From: Synechococcus sp. WH 5701
Lineage (GTDB): Bacteria > Cyanobacteriota > Cyanobacteriia > PCC-6307 > Cyanobiaceae
Length of the DNA: 64,000 nt
Assembly (NCBI RefSeq): GCF_000153045.1
Contig: NZ_CH724159.1
Span: forward strand, 1,349,356 to 1,413,355
Direction: 5' to 3'
The notes under the pieces were generated by a model. The model saw only the letters and a program-made list of their open reading frames with translations. It was not told the DNA's origin and did no database searches. A program made the translations under genes and the position numbers. Positions 28,749 to 37,606 of the stretch are shown here, one piece after another. Numbering within the stretch: position 1 is the first letter of the stretch; each line of letters begins with the position of its first letter.

Positions 28749-29678
28749 TCAGCCGTCGTGGGGAAGGGTGTTGGAGCCGGGCACATTCACCAGCGGCGGC
28801 GGGGCCGGGGTGATGGTGGCGTAACCGCTGGGGCGATCGCCGCTGAGCTGCTGGGCATATTCGCGGGCGGCATCGCTGAGGCCGGGCTGGAGCGGCAGGC
28901 GGGAGGCGCGCCGCAGCCACTCCTGGTAGGCCTCCTCGCTCTCCACCACCACATCGGCCTGGTTGGCGGCGAACCAGGTGCCGCTGTATTCCGAGTCGCG
29001 CAGGCGGTAGCGGCCTGCGCGGGTGGGGGTGAGAAAGAGGGTGATCGAGCGGCCTGGGATCACCTGCTGCTTGAGGCGAAAGGCCGGCACGTAGAACCCG
29101 TGGATCACATCCTCGCTCTCCAGCTGGAGGCCGAGACGCCGGCCGAGGGGGAGGTGCAGCTCGGTGGAGGAGACCCCCGCCACCGGGTAGCGGAACTCCC
29201 ACGACCACTGGCGGGCGATCACCTGCACCTCCCCGCCAGGCGGGGGAGCGGCAGCGGTGGAGTTTGCCGTGGCCGGGGCATGGGCATGGTCCATGGGGCC
29301 GATCAGGCCGATCTCGCGGTTCACCTGGATCGTGTAGGCGGCGATCCCCATCACCAGCACCAGGGGGATCACGGTCCAGATGATCTCCAGGGTGGTGTTG
29401 CCCTCGATCGGCTCCGCATCACTCATGTCGTACTTCTCGGCCCGGTTGAAGAGCACGACCCAGACCATCACCGACACCACCCCCACGAAGACGAAGGTGG
29501 CGACGGCCGTCTCGAAACCGAAGAGGCCATCCACCAGCGGGGCCGCCGAGGAGGCCGGCACCGGCAGCCAGCGGGGCACCTGGGCGCCCATCCAGACACT
29601 CAGCAGGATGAGCAGCCCCAGCCAGAGAACCAGGCCGATCACACGGGTCAGGGGGAAGCGTTGCGGAGTGGTGGTCAT
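28749..29678 (-). CDS. ctaC: Terminal oxidase subunit II lacking the CuA site (ARTO/quinol-oxidase-like)
   Basis: Subunit II of a heme-copper oxidase, 309 residues: two N-terminal membrane hairpin segments (near 14-32 and 58-77, with a further hydrophobic stretch at 97-116), then a cupredoxin domain starting at VQVIARQWSWEFRYP. The first His of the copper site is kept (H193 in DVIHGFYVP), but the usual C-x-E-x-C-G-x-x-H-x-x-M loop reads D228-S-E-Y-S232-G-T-W-F236-A-A-N239, so both Cys, the His and the Met are gone. Without CuA it cannot take electrons from cytochrome c in the usual way; this is the known feature of the cyanobacterial alternative respiratory terminal oxidase and of quinol oxidases. 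It overlaps the DUF2231 gene by four bases. Confidence 0.9.
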   Translation of the reverse strand: MTTTPQRFPLTRVIGLVLWLGLLILLSVWMGAQVPRWLPVPASSAAPLVDGLFGFETAVATFVFVGVVSVMVWVVLFNRAEKYDMSDAEPIEGNTTLEIIWTVIPLVLVMGIAAYTIQVNREIGLIGPMDHAHAPATANSTAAAPPPGGEVQVIARQWSWEFRYPVAGVSSTELHLPLGRRLGLQLESEDVIHGFYVPAFRLKQQVIPGRSITLFLTPTRAGRYRLRDSEYSGTWFAANQADVVVESEEAYQEWLRRASRLPLQPGLSDAAREYAQQLSGDRPSGYATITPAPPPLVNVPGSNTLPHDG

Positions 29679-30250
29679 GGCAGGGCCTCCCGCAGACTGG
29701 CGCCTTCAGCCAGGAGCTGACTGGCGGTGACGTGCACGCCGAACTCCACCCCCAGCTGGGCACCGAGGGTGCCGTGCCAGGCCATCAGCGCGAAGACCAG
29801 CAGGCCCACCAGCAGGTAACTCCACTGCACCTGGCGGCCCATCTCCCAGCGCCAGCGGTAGCGCTGGAAGCCGCGCCAGAGGGTCATCAGCACGATCGCG
29901 AACAGCAGGCCCACACCCACAGCTCCATGCCAGAGCATGGTGGCGGTGCTGCCCATGGCGAAGCTGCTGATGACCCCGGGGAGTGGATCGGCCAGCTGCA
30001 TCTCCACGAAACCCGCCGCCACGGTGAAGAAACTGATCAGGCAGCAAGCCAGCAGGTTGTACCAGCCCACATCGTGAAGACCGGAGCGGGTCACCGGCAG
30101 GGCCAGGAAACGGAACAGGCGCTTCTCGAAGGGGAAGAGGGCCCCGGCGATATCGAAGGCGATGGCAATCACGAACAGGCCGATCGTGAGATGCACCAGG
30201 TTGGGGTGAATCGGCAGCCGGTAGGGCAGATCATTGGCTCCAAGCTCCAT
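29675..30250 (-). CDS. DUF2231 membrane protein B of the oxidase operon
   Basis: A 191-residue membrane protein of the DUF2231 family. It begins LGANDLPYRLPIHPNLVHLTIGLF, where the IHPxxVH pattern is the family hallmark, and has four to five hydrophobic segments with several conserved His residues that could ligate haem (LHDVGWY, WHGAVGVG, WHGTLG). The ATG shares its A with the stop of the first DUF2231 gene (TGATG), and its own stop overlaps subunit II by four bases, so it is a built-in member of the oxidase operon. A quinol-oxidising or haem-binding accessory role is a guess. Confidence 0.8.
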   Translation of the reverse strand: MELGANDLPYRLPIHPNLVHLTIGLFVIAIAFDIAGALFPFEKRLFRFLALPVTRSGLHDVGWYNLLACCLISFFTVAAGFVEMQLADPLPGVISSFAMGSTATMLWHGAVGVGLLFAIVLMTLWRGFQRYRWRWEMGRQVQWSYLLVGLLVFALMAWHGTLGAQLGVEFGVHVTASQLLAEGASLREALP

Positions 30251-30747
30251 CACACCAGACCTGCGCGCATCGCCTCCACCACCTTGACGGTGTGCAGGCC
30301 GTAGACCCAGATCAGCTGATTCCCGAGCACCACCTGCACCACCACAAGGGCACTGAGCAGGCTGCCCGCCCCGAGAAAAGCGAGAGGCAGCTGCAGGGGG
30401 TCACGGCTGCGGATCACGTAACGCCAGGCGGTGAGCACCGAGAGCACCCCGGCCAGCACCCAGCCGAGGGTGCTGTGCAGGTTGAGGATGTCGCGGGAGG
30501 CGCCATAGGGATTGGCAAGCCCCGCTTCCACCTGGCCGAAGATGATCGCGATGAAGATCGCCACCGTGGCGAAGAGCAGGTTCCAGAAGCTCACCTCATA
30601 GAGGGAGGGCTTGCCCGCCAGACGGCCGATCAGATCGAACACGAAGGCGATCAGAGCCATCGCGATCACGAAATGGACGACGATCGGGTGGATCGTGTCG
30701 ATCCAGGGGAGGTTGCGATCGTTGAGGGGAGGAAGAAGCTCGAGCAT
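30250..30747 (-). CDS. DUF2231 membrane protein A of the oxidase operon
   Basis: A 165-residue membrane protein, the first gene of the oxidase operon, also of the DUF2231 family: DTIHPIVVHFVIAMALIAF has the same IHPxVVH pattern as its neighbour, and LHSTLGWVLAG and LHTVKVVEAM hold further His residues. Four transmembrane segments are apparent. The frame is open to a GTG at 30810; I chose ATG 30747, which has an AGGA about twelve bases upstream. The divergent HdeD-like gene starts at 30878, leaving about 130 bases for the operon promoter. Confidence 0.8.
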   Translation of the reverse strand: MLELLPPLNDRNLPWIDTIHPIVVHFVIAMALIAFVFDLIGRLAGKPSLYEVSFWNLLFATVAIFIAIIFGQVEAGLANPYGASRDILNLHSTLGWVLAGVLSVLTAWRYVIRSRDPLQLPLAFLGAGSLLSALVVVQVVLGNQLIWVYGLHTVKVVEAMRAGLV

Positions 30748-30877
30748 GGGCGCGTGCCCGTCCTGCCACTCACTCCAGCTTCGGAGGCTCCACTGGGCGG
30801 GGGTGGCCACCGTCAGGAAATGCGGTTCTGAGCGGGTCGGCTCGACTCCTTAGCCTGATCTCAGTCGAGTCAGCCCC

Positions 30878-31393
30878 ATGTCGATCCCAGCCTCCCGTCC
30901 CCTGCGCTGGCTGGCGGCAGGGTTGGTGCTGGCGGCGGCGGTCCTGGCCCTGGCCCTGCCGTTCATCTCGGCCACCCTGCTCACGATCGCCATCGGAGGG
31001 GTGGCGATCGCCAGCGGTGTCTCCCAGCTGATCCGCCTGAGCGGAGCGGGCGACCCGCGCAGCCGACTCTTCCGCGGCCTCAGCGGCCTCCTCTACCTGG
31101 CGGGGGGTGTGTGGATCCTGGTGGATCCGGTGATCAGCGAAGTGAGCCTGACCCTGTTCGTGGGCCTCCTGCTGGCGGTCGAAGGGCTGATGGAGCTGGC
31201 CACCGCTGCCGCCGCCGACCTTCCTGCCAAAGGTCTGGTCCTGCTGGATGGGCTCGTCACCGCCGGCCTGGGGGTGCTGCTGATCGCCGAGTGGCCGAGC
31301 GACAGCCTCTGGGCCGTCGGCACCCTGCTGGGGATCGCCCTGGTGTTCTCGGCGGTGAACCTGCTGATGGCCCCGCTCAACTCCGGCGACTGA
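30878..31393 (+). CDS. HdeD-like / DUF308 membrane protein
   Basis: A 171-residue integral membrane protein with about six short hydrophobic segments arranged as repeated pairs, as in the HdeD acid-resistance membrane protein family (DUF308): WLAAGLVLAAAVLALALPF, LLTIAIGGVAIASGVSQLI, and LGIALVFSAVNLL at the end. No catalytic residues. In enterics HdeD is tied to acid stress at high cell density; the cyanobacterial role is not known. It is divergent from the oxidase operon. Confidence 0.8.
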   Translation: MSIPASRPLRWLAAGLVLAAAVLALALPFISATLLTIAIGGVAIASGVSQLIRLSGAGDPRSRLFRGLSGLLYLAGGVWILVDPVISEVSLTLFVGLLLAVEGLMELATAAAADLPAKGLVLLDGLVTAGLGVLLIAEWPSDSLWAVGTLLGIALVFSAVNLLMAPLNSGD

Positions 31394-31526
31394 CCAGCCA
31401 GACGGCCCCCAGCAGGGCCGCGAGCACCAGGCTGATCTCGATCAGACCGCCGCTCCACATCCACTCCTGGACGGTGAATTCAGCCAGCAGGGCGGGACTG
31501 GGGGCAGGGGCAGACAGCAGGGGCAC
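31377..31526 (-). CDS. Possible small membrane protein downstream of ggt
   Basis: A 49-codon frame with a GTG start 29 bases after the ggt stop encodes a short hydrophilic head (EFTVQEWMWSGG) and one clean transmembrane helix (LIEISLVLAALLGAVWLVSRR). It ends overlapping the 3' end of the HdeD-like gene. It fills an otherwise empty gap and looks protein-like, but no ribosome-binding site stands out and I know no family. Low confidence. Confidence 0.3.
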   Translation of the reverse strand: MPLLSAPAPSPALLAEFTVQEWMWSGGLIEISLVLAALLGAVWLVSRRS

Positions 31527-31554
31527 GGCCGGTTGGCTCGGGGATGCCCCAGTT

Positions 31555-33345
31555 TCACTCGCCCGCCAGGGCCCCTTCCGCCCGCCGCGGATCGACCGCC
31601 CCCAGGGTCCCCCCGCCGGGCAGCGCCTCCAGCGAATGGGCCGCCCCCATGGCCGGTGCCAGCCGCCAGCGGTGTCCCTTCGCCTCCAGCAATCTGAGAG
31701 TGTCGGGGCTGAAGCCCTCCTCCACCGCCAGCTCGTCGGGCCAGTGCTGGCTGTGGATCCGGCTGGCAGCCACCGCGGAGGCCAGGTTGAGGCCGTGCTC
31801 GAGCCGGTTGAGCAGCACCTGCAGCACCGTGGTGATGATGCGGCTGCCGCCGGGGCTGCCGGTGGCCAACAGCGGGTCACCCCCGGGGGTGAGCACCAGG
31901 GTGGGCGCCATCGAGCTCAGCGGTTGCTTGCGCGGCGCGATCGCATTGGCCTCCCCCTGCACCAGACCGAAGGCATTGGCGGCACCCGGGAGGGCCGTGA
32001 AATCGTCCATCTCATTGTTGAGCAGGAAGCCGGCGCCCGGCACGCTCACGCCGTTGCCGTAGGGGAAGTTGAGGGTGGTGGTGGTGGACACCATCGTGCC
32101 GTCACGATCGATCACCGAGAGATGGGTGGTGTTGAGGCTTTCGGCAGAGCGGCCCTCAGCCGGCGGGTCGAGGTCGCGCGCAGGCCGGTGGCGCTCGGGC
32201 CGGATCGTGCGTCGCAGCTCATCGGCATAGCCCTGACTCAGTAACCGCTCCAGAGGCATCGCCACGAAGCGGGGGTCGCCCAGCCAGCGGTTGCGGTCGC
32301 GGTAGGCCAGGTTCATCGCCTCCGCCATCGGATGCAGGACTGCGGCGCTGTTGGGCCCCAGGGACGCCAGATCGAAGCCCTCCAGGATGTTGAGCAGCTG
32401 GATCAGGGTGACCCCACCGGAGCTGGGCGGGGGCATGGCGATCACGGGATGGCCGCGCCAATCGCCCACCAGGGGGGGCTGAAGGCGGGCCCGGTAGCTG
32501 CTCAGATCCTCAGCATTGATCAGGCCTCCCCGGCGGCGCATCAAGGCCACCAGCTGCTGCGCCACCGGCCCCTGATAGAAGCCCCTCTCCCCCTGGGCGG
32601 CGATGCGCCGCAGGGTGGCGCCGAGCTGGGGCTGACGCAGACGCTCGCCCGGCCGGTAAGGCTGGCTCCCTGGGCGGAAGAACAGCCGAGCTGATTCGGG
32701 ATCGGTCCGCAACAAGGGAGCCGCAGTCTCCAGGGAATCGGCCAGGGCCTTGCTCACCACCACCCCCTCCTCCGCCAGACGAATCGAGGGGGCAATCAGT
32801 CGCCCCAGGGGCAGGTGGCCGTAGTGGCGATGAGCCAGCAGCAGACCCGCCACCGTGCCGGGCACCCCGCTGCTGAGCAGGCTGCGGGTGGCCTTGCGGC
32901 GATCCACCGCACCGGAGGCATCGAGCAGCAGATCGGGGCCGGCCGCCTGGGGAGCGCTCTCGCGGAAGTTGATCGTCACCGCCCGGCCCTTGCCCACCCG
33001 CACCTCCTGGGGCTGCGGCGGCCGCCCTCGGCTGAGCCGCTCCGGCCGCCAGAGCACGAGGAAGCCGCCGCCACCCAGGTTCCCCGCCTGGGGATGGGTG
33101 ACCGCCAGGGCGAAGGAGGTGGCCACCGCCGCATCGACGGCATTGCCTCCTGCCCGCAGCACGTCACGCCCCACCCGGGAGGCCTCCACCTCCTGGCTGG
33201 CCACCATCCCCCCCGCCGACCAGAGCGGCTGGAAGCGCTGACTGGCCTCCTGGAGCACATCGGCCGGCGCTGGCAGCGGCAGCAAGGCGAGGGCCGTCAG
33301 AGGCAGCAGGGCCCAGCGCTGGCGGCGGAGTTCAGCTGCCGCCAT
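31555..33345 (-). CDS. ggt: Gamma-glutamyltransferase (gamma-glutamyl transpeptidase)
   Basis: Ntn-hydrolase that removes or transfers the gamma-glutamyl group of glutathione in the periplasm. The 596-residue precursor has an N-terminal signal segment (LLPLTALALLPLPAPA) and then the family pattern GGNAVDAAVATSFALAV and GNLGGGGFLVL. The self-cleavage site is NTTHLSVIDRDG about two thirds along, whose first Thr of TTH becomes the nucleophile; GSPGGSRIITTVLQ is the conserved C-terminal loop. The ATG lies inside the end of the oxoprolinase gene (14-base overlap), linking two steps of the gamma-glutamyl cycle. Confidence 0.93.
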   Translation of the reverse strand: MAAAELRRQRWALLPLTALALLPLPAPADVLQEASQRFQPLWSAGGMVASQEVEASRVGRDVLRAGGNAVDAAVATSFALAVTHPQAGNLGGGGFLVLWRPERLSRGRPPQPQEVRVGKGRAVTINFRESAPQAAGPDLLLDASGAVDRRKATRSLLSSGVPGTVAGLLLAHRHYGHLPLGRLIAPSIRLAEEGVVVSKALADSLETAAPLLRTDPESARLFFRPGSQPYRPGERLRQPQLGATLRRIAAQGERGFYQGPVAQQLVALMRRRGGLINAEDLSSYRARLQPPLVGDWRGHPVIAMPPPSSGGVTLIQLLNILEGFDLASLGPNSAAVLHPMAEAMNLAYRDRNRWLGDPRFVAMPLERLLSQGYADELRRTIRPERHRPARDLDPPAEGRSAESLNTTHLSVIDRDGTMVSTTTTLNFPYGNGVSVPGAGFLLNNEMDDFTALPGAANAFGLVQGEANAIAPRKQPLSSMAPTLVLTPGGDPLLATGSPGGSRIITTVLQVLLNRLEHGLNLASAVAASRIHSQHWPDELAVEEGFSPDTLRLLEAKGHRWRLAPAMGAAHSLEALPGGGTLGAVDPRRAEGALAGE

Positions 33346-36300
33346 AGCCACCACCTCCGGGGGTCTCGATCACGAGGGCATCGCCAGCCGCCAGCTCCAG
33401 CTGCACCGATCCACCCAGCTCCAGTTCGCTGCCATCGGAGCGGATCAGCCGGTTGCGGCCCAGCGCGCCGGCCCCGCCGCCGGCGAGACCGAAGGGGGCC
33501 ACCTGGCGGGAGCTCGAGAGGATCGCGGCGGTCATCGGCTCGAGAAAGCGGATCCGCCGCACCACACCGTCACCGCCCCGCCAGCGGCCCACTCCGCCAC
33601 TGCCGCACCGCAGCCCAAAAGCCTCCAGCCGCACCGGAAAGCGCTGCTCGAGGATTTCAGGATCGGTGAGGCGGGAGTTGGTCATGTGGCTTTGCACCGC
33701 CGAAGCACCTGCAAAACCCTGGCCATCGAGGCCGCGTCCGGCGCCGCAGCCGCCGCAGATCGTTTCGTAGTACTGATAGCTCTCGTTGCCGAAGCTGAGG
33801 TTGTTCATGGTGCCCTGGGCGGCGGCCATCACCCCCAGGGCGGCGAAGAGGGCATTGGCGACCGCCTGCGAGGTTTCCACGTTGCCGGCCACCACCGCAG
33901 CCATGGGGCTCGGATGCAGCAGGCAACCCGGTGGCACCACCAGCTCCAGGGGCCTGAAACAGCCGGCATTGAGGGGCACCGCCTCCCCCACCAGGCAGCG
34001 GAACACGTAGAGCACCACCGCCCGGGTGATCGCCAGGGGGGCATTGCGGTTGCCTGTGTCCTGGGGGGAGGTGCCCGTGAAATCGATCACAGCCCGCCGG
34101 GAGGCCCGATCGATGCTCACCGCCACCTGGATGCGCAGGCCGCCATCGAGGGGGAGGCTGAAGGCGCCGGGCTCGAGCCGATCGATCACCCGCCGCACCG
34201 CTTCAGCGCCGTTGTCCTGCACATGGGCCATGAAGGCGCTCACCCGCTGGAGACCCTCGCGCCGCGCCAGATCCACCAGCAGCTCGGCGCCCAGCTGGTT
34301 GGCCGCCACCTGGGCCTGCAGATCGGCCAGCAGCTGCTCGGGGTTGCGCACGGGATGGGGACCGGCCGCGAGCCGCCGCTTCCAGTCGGCGGCCAGCAGC
34401 ACGCCATCACGCAGCAGGGGCACTTTGTCGAGCAGAAGGCCCTCCTCGGCCAGGCAGCGGCTGAAGGGGGGCATCGAGCCGGGGGTGATGCCGCCCACAT
34501 CGGCATGGTGGCCGCGTGAGGCCACAAATCCATCAGGCTGTGGCCGTGGCTCGCGGCCGTCCGCCGGGTTCGCTCCTTGACGGGGCATGAACACCGGGGT
34601 GATCACGGTGAGGTCGGGGAGGTGGGTGCCGCCATTGGCGGGGTCGTTGGAGACGATCGCGTCGCCGGGCTTCAGGGCTGGGCACTCCCCCCGCCGCACC
34701 GCCGCCAGCAGGCCGGCCACGCTGGCCCCCATCGACCCCAGATGCACCGGGATGTGGGGGGCGTTGGCCACCAGCTCCCCCTGGCGATCGAAGAGGGCAC
34801 AGGAGAAATCGAGGCGCTCGCGGATGTTCACCGAGCGGGCGCTCTGCTGCAGGCGCACGCCCATCTGCTCGGCGATGGCGCTGAAGCGGTGGTTGAACAA
34901 CTCCAGGCTCACCGGATCCACCGCGAGTCCTTGCTTCGCTGGTTGGGCCGCCGCTGGCCCATGGCTGAGCAGCAGGCAGCCGTCGGCTCGGCATTCGGCC
35001 CGCCAGAGCGGGGCCAGCCAGATGGTGCCGGTGGCCTCCACCAGCAGCGCTGGGCCGTCAAGCCACTCAGCGGCTGTGAGGGCCTCACGACGGCGCAGCG
35101 GAACGGACCGCCAGGCGCCGTCCCAGTAGAGCTGGATCAGCCGTTCCTCGGCGGCCGGGGGGGCTCGATCAAGGGGAGGTGGTGAGCCGATCTCAGCCGC
35201 GACAGCTTCAGCCGAGACAGCCTCTCCAGCGGCCACCACCTCCACCAGCAGCCACTCCACCAGCAGCTCGGCGTTTTCGGGGCGGTGGCCGAAGCGACGC
35301 TGATGGTCGCGCGCGAACTGCAGCTCCATGGCGCTGGCCTCCTGCAGAGCCAGGGGGAGCGTCAGCTCAGTGGCAGCGAGCCGCACACCCACACTCACCT
35401 CGGCGCGGCCCTTGGCGCCCAGGGCCTGCTGACCCCGCTCCAGCAGGGCATCGGCCTGCAGCTGGAGCTGCTCCACCAGGCCCTGATCCAGGGGACGGCG
35501 CACCACCTCCTGCAGCAGCAAGCGCTGATCGGCCAGACCGATGCCATAGGCCGAGAACCCCCCCGCCAGGGGATGGAGCAGCACCCGGGCCATGCCCAGC
35601 CGCTCGGCCAGGGCACAGGCGTGCTGGCCGCCGGCCCCGCCGAAGCAGACCAGCGTGGCGCCGCGCAGATCGTGGCCCTGCTGGATCGAGATGCGTCGGA
35701 TCGCCTCCGCCATCCGCTCGATGGCAATCACCAGAGCACCTTCCGCCAGTTGTTCGGGCGTGATGGAGGTCCCACTGGCCTGGCCGACCTGCTCCGCCAG
35801 CTGCTGGAACCCCCGCCGCACCACCACTGGATCGGGGCCCTGATCCCGGTCTGGCCCAAAAACCGCAGGAAACGCCTGCGGCTGCAGGCGGCCCAGCAGC
35901 AGGTTGGCGTCGGTGATCGTCAGCGGTCCGCCGCGGCGGTAGCAGGCCGGCCCGGGATCGGCCCCGGCTGAGGCGGGCCCCACCTGCAGGCGCTGGCCAT
36001 CGAAATGCAGCAGCGAACCACCGCCCGCCGCCACGGTGTGGATCGGCAGCATCTCCGCCTGCAGGGTGAGGCCAGCAATCTCCGTGTCCTGGCGTCGCCC
36101 CCAGCCCGGGGACGGCCCACCGGCCTCCACATGGAACACATCGGTGGAGGTGCCGCCCATGTCGAAACCGACGATGGGCGTGCTCCCTCCCGCCAGCCGC
36201 ACCGCTGCCACCATGCCGCCGGCGGGGCCGGAGAGAATCGTGTCTTTGGCCTTGAGCAGCTCCGGCGCCACCAGGCCGCCGCTCGACTGCATCACCCGCA

Positions 36301-37042
36301 GACGGCAGTGGGGTCCGAGCTCGGCCCGCAGCTGATCCAGATACTCCGCCAGCGCCGGCGCCACCATGGCCTCCACCACAGCCGTCTGGGCCCGCGGCAC
36401 CAGCCTGGTCCTCCGGCCCACCTGGTGGGAGAGCACCACTGGCTCGAAGCCGAACGGCATCAGCCACTCAGCCAGCTGACGTTCATGGCGTGGATGGCGG
36501 GCGCTGTGCAACAGGGCCACGGCACAGCTGCTGATGCCGTCGCTGCGGGCCTCCACCAAGGCCCGCTCCAGAGCTGCATCGAGAACCAGCGGCATCAGCT
36601 CCGTGCCGTCGGCCGCCAGACGCCCCGCCACCTCAAGGACCCGCCGGTATCGCGGGGCCGGTCGCACAACGTGCAGGGCAAATAGATCGGGCCGGTGCTG
36701 GTCGCCGATCCAGGCGGCATCGGCAAAACCGCTGCTGATCAGCAACAGGGTGGCGGCACCCCGGTCTTCGAGCAGGGCATTGGTGGCCACCGTGGTGCCG
36801 ATCCGCACCTCGCTGACCGCGCCGGAAGGAAGCGGCTGGCCGGGAACCAGCCCCAGCAGCTCGCGCATGGCCGCCACCGCCGGATCCCCCGCCCGCTCGG
36901 GTTGCTGCGAGAGCACCTTGCGCACCACCAGCTCCCCGTCAGGGGCCCGGCCCACAAGATCGGTGAAGGTGCCGCCCCGATCAATCCAGAAGCTCCAGCC
37001 GGTCTGGGGGCCCGGCTGCTGAGGGCTCTCAACTGCGCTCAC
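33332..37042 (-). CDS. Fused hydantoinase A/B, probable ATP-dependent 5-oxoprolinase
   Basis: A 1236-residue single chain with HyuA-type (about 1-700) and HyuB-type (about 710-1230) domains, as in eukaryotic and some bacterial 5-oxoprolinases. The N terminus FWIDRGGTFTDLVGR is the ATP-binding signature; VGFDMGGTSTDVF and CFGGAGGQHACALAERLG follow. The B half has HRFSAIAEQMGVRLQQSARS, SNDPANGGTHLPDLT and the C-terminal VETPGGGGYG. 5-Oxoprolinase opens 5-oxoproline to glutamate using ATP. The overlapping ggt downstream makes this function likelier than hydantoinase or acetone carboxylase. GTG start. Confidence 0.87.
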   Translation of the reverse strand: MSAVESPQQPGPQTGWSFWIDRGGTFTDLVGRAPDGELVVRKVLSQQPERAGDPAVAAMRELLGLVPGQPLPSGAVSEVRIGTTVATNALLEDRGAATLLLISSGFADAAWIGDQHRPDLFALHVVRPAPRYRRVLEVAGRLAADGTELMPLVLDAALERALVEARSDGISSCAVALLHSARHPRHERQLAEWLMPFGFEPVVLSHQVGRRTRLVPRAQTAVVEAMVAPALAEYLDQLRAELGPHCRLRVMQSSGGLVAPELLKAKDTILSGPAGGMVAAVRLAGGSTPIVGFDMGGTSTDVFHVEAGGPSPGWGRRQDTEIAGLTLQAEMLPIHTVAAGGGSLLHFDGQRLQVGPASAGADPGPACYRRGGPLTITDANLLLGRLQPQAFPAVFGPDRDQGPDPVVVRRGFQQLAEQVGQASGTSITPEQLAEGALVIAIERMAEAIRRISIQQGHDLRGATLVCFGGAGGQHACALAERLGMARVLLHPLAGGFSAYGIGLADQRLLLQEVVRRPLDQGLVEQLQLQADALLERGQQALGAKGRAEVSVGVRLAATELTLPLALQEASAMELQFARDHQRRFGHRPENAELLVEWLLVEVVAAGEAVSAEAVAAEIGSPPPLDRAPPAAEERLIQLYWDGAWRSVPLRRREALTAAEWLDGPALLVEATGTIWLAPLWRAECRADGCLLLSHGPAAAQPAKQGLAVDPVSLELFNHRFSAIAEQMGVRLQQSARSVNIRERLDFSCALFDRQGELVANAPHIPVHLGSMGASVAGLLAAVRRGECPALKPGDAIVSNDPANGGTHLPDLTVITPVFMPRQGANPADGREPRPQPDGFVASRGHHADVGGITPGSMPPFSRCLAEEGLLLDKVPLLRDGVLLAADWKRRLAAGPHPVRNPEQLLADLQAQVAANQLGAELLVDLARREGLQRVSAFMAHVQDNGAEAVRRVIDRLEPGAFSLPLDGGLRIQVAVSIDRASRRAVIDFTGTSPQDTGNRNAPLAITRAVVLYVFRCLVGEAVPLNAGCFRPLELVVPPGCLLHPSPMAAVVAGNVETSQAVANALFAALGVMAAAQGTMNNLSFGNESYQYYETICGGCGAGRGLDGQGFAGASAVQSHMTNSRLTDPEILEQRFPVRLEAFGLRCGSGGVGRWRGGDGVVRRIRFLEPMTAAILSSSRQVAPFGLAGGGAGALGRNRLIRSDGSELELGGSVQLELAAGDALVIETPGGGGYGGS

Positions 37043-37051
37043 GCAGCGGCC

Positions 37052-37543
37052 TCAGCGGTAGTTCTCGAATTGCAGCGGCACCTCGGGATCTTCAGCGCGC
37101 AGGAGCTGGATCACCTGCTGCAGGTCGTCCTTGTTCTTGCCGGTGACGCGCAGGCTCTCGCCCTGGATCGCCACGGTCACCTTCTTGATCTGATCGCGCA
37201 CGGTCTTGCTGAGCGACTTGGCCAGCTCCTGGCTGAGACCCTTGCGCAGCTTCACCACCTGCTGGAGGCGGTTGCCGCCCACGGGCTCGGGGGTCTGGAA
37301 ATCGAAGATCTTCAGCGAGAGCTGGCGTTTGGTGGCCTTCTGGCGCAGCACGTCGGTCACCGCGTCGAGCGTCATGTCGCTGGCGGTGGTGATGGTGAGG
37401 CTGCCCTCCTCCAGCTCGATCTCGGTCTTGGAGTCCTTGAGGTCGTAGCGCTGGCCCACCTCGCGCCGCACCTGGTCCACGGCATTGACAAGTTCCTGCC
37501 GGTCGAAATCGGAGACCACGTCGAAGGAGTAGGTGTCGGCCAT
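37052..37543 (-). CDS. YajQ family nucleotide-binding protein
   Basis: A 163-residue protein of the YajQ family, known to bind nucleotides and in some bacteria cyclic di-[28 protein letters not shown] is the conserved beginning, followed by [13 protein letters not shown] and the C-terminal [23 protein letters not shown], which form the two ferredoxin-like halves. The open frame runs far upstream, but the ATG at 37543 is unmistakably the family start. It precedes the oxoprolinase gene by nine bases on the same strand. Confidence 0.93.
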   Translation of the reverse strand: MADTYSFDVVSDFDRQELVNAVDQVRREVGQRYDLKDSKTEIELEEGSLTITTASDMTLDAVTDVLRQKATKRQLSLKIFDFQTPEPVGGNRLQQVVKLRKGLSQELAKSLSKTVRDQIKKVTVAIQGESLRVTGKNKDDLQQVIQLLRAEDPEVPLQFENYR

Positions 37544-37606
37544 GGGCAGCGGCTGCGCTCGGATCAGGACCAATCCTAGAAAAGGGGCTCTGATCTGCTC
37601 CCCCCG

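Noticed and set aside
35179..36685. Overlapping plus-strand frames inside the oxoprolinase gene
   Set aside because: All are shadows of the single 1236-residue minus-strand gene, which has uninterrupted family motifs from end to end.
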